A stretch of DNA of 11,189 nucleotides, from contig NW_003137827.1 of the NCBI RefSeq assembly GCF_000003605.2, forward strand, positions 314,969 to 326,157, read 5' to 3'. Position 1 is the stretch's first letter; each line of letters begins with the position of its first letter. The stretch is from Saccoglossus kowalevskii. Its lineage: Eukaryota; Hemichordata; Enteropneusta; Harrimaniidae. Of this stretch, positions 8,203 through 11,189 are shown one piece after another. Made by a program: the position numbers and the translations under genes. The notes below the pieces were generated by a model. The model worked only from the letters and a program-made list of their open reading frames with translations, had not been told where the DNA came from and searched no databases.

Positions 8203-8500
8203 AAAAATCAATTCTTCATCAGGCTGAAGCTGTTGAAATTAGGTTTATCAAAACAACCATGAAAGTAAAAAGGCATCCATGATACAACGCAATAGAATCC
8301 AATCACTGCTCTTGAACTCTTTCAACTTTATACTGTATATTTGTGTTCATACATGCATTCAGCTTTACGAGCGTGACCTGAAAGATTACCATGGTTGAGT
8401 GCCACAATTTCTGTTTTAAGATTTATTCGGCATAATAATACAAATGTACACCCCAACAGCGGTGGACATACAGTTTTAGAGAGATAATAACATGCGATAG
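8203..8500 (+). repeat. Family A repeat, copy 2 (collapsed)
   Basis: The left arm (8203-8449) matches 3306-3535, including ctgttgaaatta, atgcattcagct and tgagtgccacaatttctgtt. Instead of entering the element body it passes at once into 8449-8479, which is the reverse complement of the left terminal motif of copies 1 and 3 (27 of 31 positions, the first 19 perfect). The left arm is therefore joined directly to a right-end motif and the roughly 600-bp interior is missing. It ends with ataataacatgcga, which recurs at 10197 beside copy 3. Confidence 0.8.
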
Positions 8501-8574
8501 AGTAGTGGGATCGGTTATTTCAGTTCAGTTTTAGATCTGCATGCTTACTGCGCTCTCTGTCATTTCGGAATAGT

Positions 8575-8761
8575 ATGGCACCGCCAACAACAGTCAACGA
8601 ACGAAAATTAGGCTCGTATTTCGTAAGTACATTTTCTCGCATGCTGGATAAGATGTATTTCTTTTGATTGTTAGTGGCTCAGATATGCTTTTGAATTTTT
8701 CTAGTTTCTCCCTGGTATTCTGGACTCTGGTCGTGTTATCCGATTGCTAATGTCCCATTAA
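8575..8761 (+). CDS. Candidate two-exon mini-gene, 34 codons, unknown
   Basis: ATG at 8575 opens 16 codons (MAPPTTVNERKLGSYF) that end exactly at a consensus donor, gtaagt (8623). After an 82-bp gap, a strong acceptor (gaatttttctag, ending at 8704) leads in the same phase into 18 codons reading FLPGILDSGRVIRLLMSH and a TAA at 8759-8761. Both splice signals are good and the frame is kept, which is uncommon by chance. Against it, the product is only 34 residues, no family was recognised, and no polyadenylation signal is obvious nearby. It may be a first exon whose true second exon lies elsewhere, a microprotein, or chance. It starts 75 bp after family A copy 2. Confidence 0.3.
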
Positions 8762-9146
8762 ATACCTCACCATGACAACAACTGTTAGGACACCGAATGT
8801 ATCAGAAATGGCTGCAATCACAGGCTAAAGATAGACAAATAAAGACCTATGGACCCACAAATACTCGTCATCAGTTCGGAAGGAATATGACAACATTATC
8901 ATATGTTTATAAAGTGCATTCGTCGTTGAATCAATACAACGTGCTTGTTAACGGTAATTGTAAAACTAAATGATTGAACGAAACAGATTATTGCACAAGC
9001 TCTGTGTAGATTGCGTCTGGATTAGATGTAACGAAAAAAACGTGAAATACAGGTAGGTTGTTTGTGAAATTGTGATGTGATTAATTCCAATTCTCGGTTA
9101 ATTTGGTAAAAAAATGATATTTGATCACACAAGTACATGACTAAAC
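8762..9146. other. No identified gene
   Basis: AT-rich sequence without convincing ORFs, splice pairs or repeats. Nothing was identified apart from possible continuation of a transcript from 8575. Confidence 0.4.
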
Positions 9147-9347
9147 ATGGCGCTGCTTTATGCAACTTTAATACTAGTATTTTGGTTGACAGTGAAATAT
9201 AAAAAAAGACCATCGATTACAGTGTATACATGGATGTATACTGAGGTCAAAATACAACTCTACTACTCAACTTTTGGTCTGTTTGGTAACATTTGTGACC
9301 CCTATATAAGTCGCCACGTATGTCCCATATTAAAACCAGACTGCTAA
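9147..9347 (+). CDS. Small ORF with N-terminal hydrophobic segment, unknown
   Basis: This 66-codon frame starts at ATG in a favourable context (taaacATGGCG). Residues 2-16 (ALLYATLILVFWLTV) form one hydrophobic stretch long enough for a signal anchor, followed by a basic KYKKR, as in small membrane proteins. The rest has three cysteines (in GNIC, HVC and PDC) and no motif I recognise. The frame ends in TAA-free sequence at a TGC TAA. No splice borders or polyadenylation signal clearly support it, and an opposite-strand ORF overlaps. It may be a real microprotein or a chance frame. Confidence 0.2.
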   Translation: MALLYATLILVFWLTVKYKKRPSITVYTWMYTEVKIQLYYSTFGLFGNICDPYISRHVCPILKPDC

Positions 9348-9442
9348 CGTCATTGAGATTAAAATTGTACAAACATGGTTTGGCTGCCATCTTGAATTAT
9401 AAGGAAAATGCCAAAAGTGTTATACAATTGTTGCCCATTGTT

Positions 9443-10147
9443 TGAGTGCCACAATTTCTGTTTAAAGATTTATTCGGTAAAATAATACACATGTACACCT
9501 CTGTTGACAATGAGCTCTTAGGGTGGCTAAAACTGTATGTCCACCTAAGTTAGGGTGGGTATTTGTATAATAAAGCTATAATACAGATATAGAGGGATAC
9601 ATCAAAGAAATTGTGTAGTAATTCTATGATAAACAATATCATTTCAATAATCAATTTACACGCAAATGCGTTCTGTTACATTGTACTGTGTCTGGTTTTA
9701 GCACAAACTTTAGAAACTATAAGTTATGTGACAGTCCGTGTGTCTCTAGTGTAATATATGTAGTCCCAATTAAATAAGCCTTCAAATCCGTTGCTAAGCG
9801 AATGAATGTCTAAAATTATCGAATCTATGCTAGTGGCATTTGTTAAAAATGTAGAATTAGACTTATTGTCGATGTCTGTCAATATGTGCGTATTTTTTTT
9901 TTGTAGGTACATTTTATTTTATTATACCTCATGACCATGACAGCCAATCAAATTCGCGCATTACAGGTGGACATATTCATGTGTCGACCTGCTGCCATCA
10001 TATCTACCTCCATCCGGGTACCATCCTACTGAATTCATCTGATATACGCTAATAAATAGTCAGGGGAACACGATACGCGGCGATATTCATGAACTGATTA
10101 GTTTGACATACAGGTTTAGAGACTCTCAAAGCCAATTGTCAACCGAG
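9443..10147 (+). repeat. Family A repeat, copy 3, with inverted termini
   Basis: This copy aligns with copy 1 from tgagtgccacaatttctgtt onward. The left terminal motif begins gttgacaatgagctctta at 9503 and continues through ctaaaactgtatgtccacc at 9527. The right end, 10101-10143, reads on the minus strand gttgacaattggctttgaga and then ctaaacctgtatgtc, an imperfect inverted partner of the left end over about 42 bp. The core is about 640 bp. Compared with copy 1 it has the 98-bp segment once, and it gains about 19 bp (gctgccatcatatctacct) in the gtcgacct region near 9983-10009. No coding capacity is conserved between copies, so it is non-autonomous. A Helitron-like or foldback element are the alternatives to a TIR MITE. 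Confidence 0.85.
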
Positions 10148-10206
10148 GCAACAATGAGCTCTTCGGGTCGCTAAAACTGTTGGGGTGAACATTTGTATAA
10201 TAACAT
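10148..10206 (+). repeat. Extra family A end, direct orientation
   Basis: caacaatgagctcttcgggt then cgctaaaactgttggggtg and atttgtataataa repeat the left terminal region of copies 1 and 3 (3541-3610, 9503-9572). Compared with the version inverted in copy 2, it lacks 14 bp between two ctgt words. It ends ataataacatgcga, as copy 2 does at 8486-8499. Confidence 0.75.
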
Positions 10207-10555
10207 GCGAGCCAGAGGGGGGGAGGCTACTTGCATAGAAGTGCAATACGGGTATGTGCGGCCCGACTGGGGTGTTATTTCACGTTATTACCAAACGCTT
10301 CAGCGTGGTATTGAGAGTTTTTTTTTCGGGGTGGGTGATACCATAGTGGAAAATGGATGCCTATATGGAGGTAATTCCTGGAATTGCAAAAGAGAGTTCA
10401 GGCCGAAATACAATGTATATGTTTTTTTCATAGTTCGTCTGATATTTCTGTGGTGTTCTGCTGCTGTAAATAATGCAAGATTTGTTCCGAAATTCAGTGT
10501 ATTATGTGCACTCCAGGATTATTCGTTTTTTGCTGAAAACACCTCTATTTTTTAA
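10205..10555 (+). CDS. Weak ORF next to family A copy 3, unknown
   Basis: From ATG at 10205 the frame stays open for about 116 codons to TAA. The first part has balanced codons and includes IEVQYGYVRPDWGVISRYYQ, with several Tyr, Trp and Gly residues. A middle stretch, VYVFFIVRLIFLWCS, is hydrophobic and could cross a membrane. The start codon lies inside the repeat-derived end sequence, so a natural start there would be exapted from the repeat. No homologous family was recognised and no splice or polyadenylation evidence settles it. Chance remains a realistic explanation at this length. Confidence 0.22.
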   Translation: MRARGGEATCIEVQYGYVRPDWGVISRYYQTLQRGIESFFFGVGDTIVENGCLYGGNSWNCKREFRPKYNVYVFFIVRLIFLWCSAAVNNARFVPKFSVLCALQDYSFFAENTSIF

Positions 10556-10614
10556 TGGCAGAGTCGAATAGTTTCACTCTTCCTGGAAAATCTGCATTGT
10601 TGCTTGAATGAGAG

Positions 10615-10722
10615 CTAATTAAACACATTTTTCAGACCGGCGAAACAGTATGCAACAGCCAATTTTAACAGCCTGTCATGTGATTTTACTCTGAATGTCA
10701 ACATGAAAAGAGGCTCGTCCAT
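10615..10722 (-). CDS. Short minus-strand ORF, possible terminal exon
   Basis: Read on the minus strand, ATG at 10722 has a good context (aaaATGGAC) and opens 35 codons beginning MDEPLFMLTFRVKSHDRLLK and ending in TAG at 10615-10617. The same frame is open upstream to about 10824 and crosses a good acceptor-like sequence, tattacttttcag, near 10786-10798. An exon starting there would contain this frame. No matching donor in phase was found upstream and no family was recognised. It competes with the plus-strand frame at 10751-11038. Confidence 0.18.
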   Translation of the reverse strand: MDEPLFMLTFRVKSHDRLLKLAVAYCFAGLKNVFN

Positions 10723-10750
10723 TTTACGCAGGAGTAATTGGGAGTAGAAT

Positions 10751-11038
10751 ATGTGTGGGACAGTATCAACAGCGATGTGTATACTGAAAAGTAATATATA
10801 TCCTTCTTTTACATCGCTAAGCATTTCTGTTGGTAATCTTTATTTGGAACTGGGAAACGTCGCAACGTCGCCAGCAGAAACCTGGTATTTTGATGTTGAT
10901 TGTTGCGCCTCCATGGCAATCGCGGGTGGATCTTGCAAGAGCCCTTCGGGGTTTATAAAACTCAGTCAACATACAGCAAGTTCTCTCAATCGTAGTATTC
11001 CATGTGATATACTCCTAATTTGCCAAAAATTTTGCTGA
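10751..11038 (+). CDS. Weak ORF with nearby AATAAA, unknown
   Basis: ATG at 10751 opens 95 codons to TGA, and AATAAA follows only 12 nt after the stop (11050-11055), as could occur at the end of a terminal exon. The middle (NVATSPAETWYFDVDCCASM) uses mixed codons with CpG (gtcgcaacgtcgcc), unlike the AT-rich flanks. The frame has seven cysteines but no pattern I recognise. The start context (gaatATGTGT) is poor, and the true 5' limit could be a splice site. A minus-strand frame overlaps its first part. Confidence 0.22.
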   Translation: MCGTVSTAMCILKSNIYPSFTSLSISVGNLYLELGNVATSPAETWYFDVDCCASMAIAGGSCKSPSGFIKLSQHTASSLNRSIPCDILLICQKFC

Positions 11039-11100
11039 ACGATTTTGTCAATAAAAACAAGCCTGTAGGCTGATTGGCGATCCGCTCAAAAAACAAGCAA

Positions 11101-11122
11101 TAGATAGATAGATAGATAGATA
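11101..11122. repeat. (TAGA)n microsatellite
   Basis: Five full TAGA units plus TA. On the minus strand this is a TATC tract that directly follows ttgtaataaagctgt. Confidence 0.95.
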
Positions 11123-11189
11123 ACAGCTTTATTACAATGTGTAAAAAAAATTGCATTTCTAATTTGGTGTTTAAAATGTGAAAGTTAAT
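11123..11189 (-). mobile_element. Possible 3' end of a non-LTR retroelement
   Basis: On the minus strand the sequence reads tttacacattgtaataaagc, then tgt, then the TATC tract. An AATAAA-containing end followed by a short simple-sequence tail is typical of the 3' ends of several non-LTR (LINE or SINE) families. The body would extend beyond the right edge of the window, so it cannot be confirmed here. Confidence 0.4.

Noticed and set aside
9022-9213. Minus-strand 63-codon ORF
   Set aside because: It overlaps the better-supported start at 9147 and has low-complexity AT-driven composition.
9724-9912. Minus-strand 62-codon ORF
   Set aside because: It is within family A copy 3 and has no counterpart in copy 1.

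Overview
The window looks like nuclear DNA from an animal with an AT-rich, repeat-rich genome. There is no operon-like packing, no bacterial gene and no long ORF. Coding potential is limited to short blocks with splice-like borders and AATAAA signals. Most of the sequence is repeats. Two dispersed repeats (about 1745-2380 and 7855-8097) have a style I remember from bivalve molluscs: a GTCGTCCGTC-type head, then a run about CTTCTTC, then 'cttgggtggacctctatcagatttgttca'-like modules. Together with a MITE-like family this makes a marine mollusc, probably a bivalve, my best guess. That is inference, not proof.

Layout. 1-784: a satellite array with three nested levels, in which a 29-bp half-unit pairs into a 58-bp unit and six units form a 348-bp higher-order repeat. 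785-1744: AT-rich, nothing identified. 1745-2812: degraded dispersed repeat with a hairpin head, three diverged ~142-bp modules and a 100-bp-spaced pair. 3180-4457: copy 1 of a local repeat family ('family A'), with an internal 98-bp tandem duplication and short flanking direct repeats. 4458-5214: nothing definite. 5215-5660: a GC-richer, CpG-containing block. 5545-6693: a 26-bp inverted repeat spans about 1.1 kb. 6590-6874: a second GC-richer block.

6950-7769: the best gene candidate, two exons with compatible splice phase and AATAAA 30 nt after the stop. 7855-8097: dispersed repeat. 8203-8500: family A copy 2, collapsed. 8575-8761: a candidate two-exon mini-gene of 34 codons. 9147-9347: a small ORF with an N-terminal hydrophobic segment. 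9443-10206: family A copy 3, with inverted termini and a further end copy. 10205-10555 and 10751-11038: weak ORF candidates. 11101-11189: a (TAGA)n tract that resembles the tail of a minus-strand non-LTR retroelement.

No pathway or interacting gene set can be supported. The coherent signals are the hierarchical satellite, the three-copy inverted-repeat family, and the short gene candidates lying between the repeats. No recognisable protein family could be assigned to any ORF.
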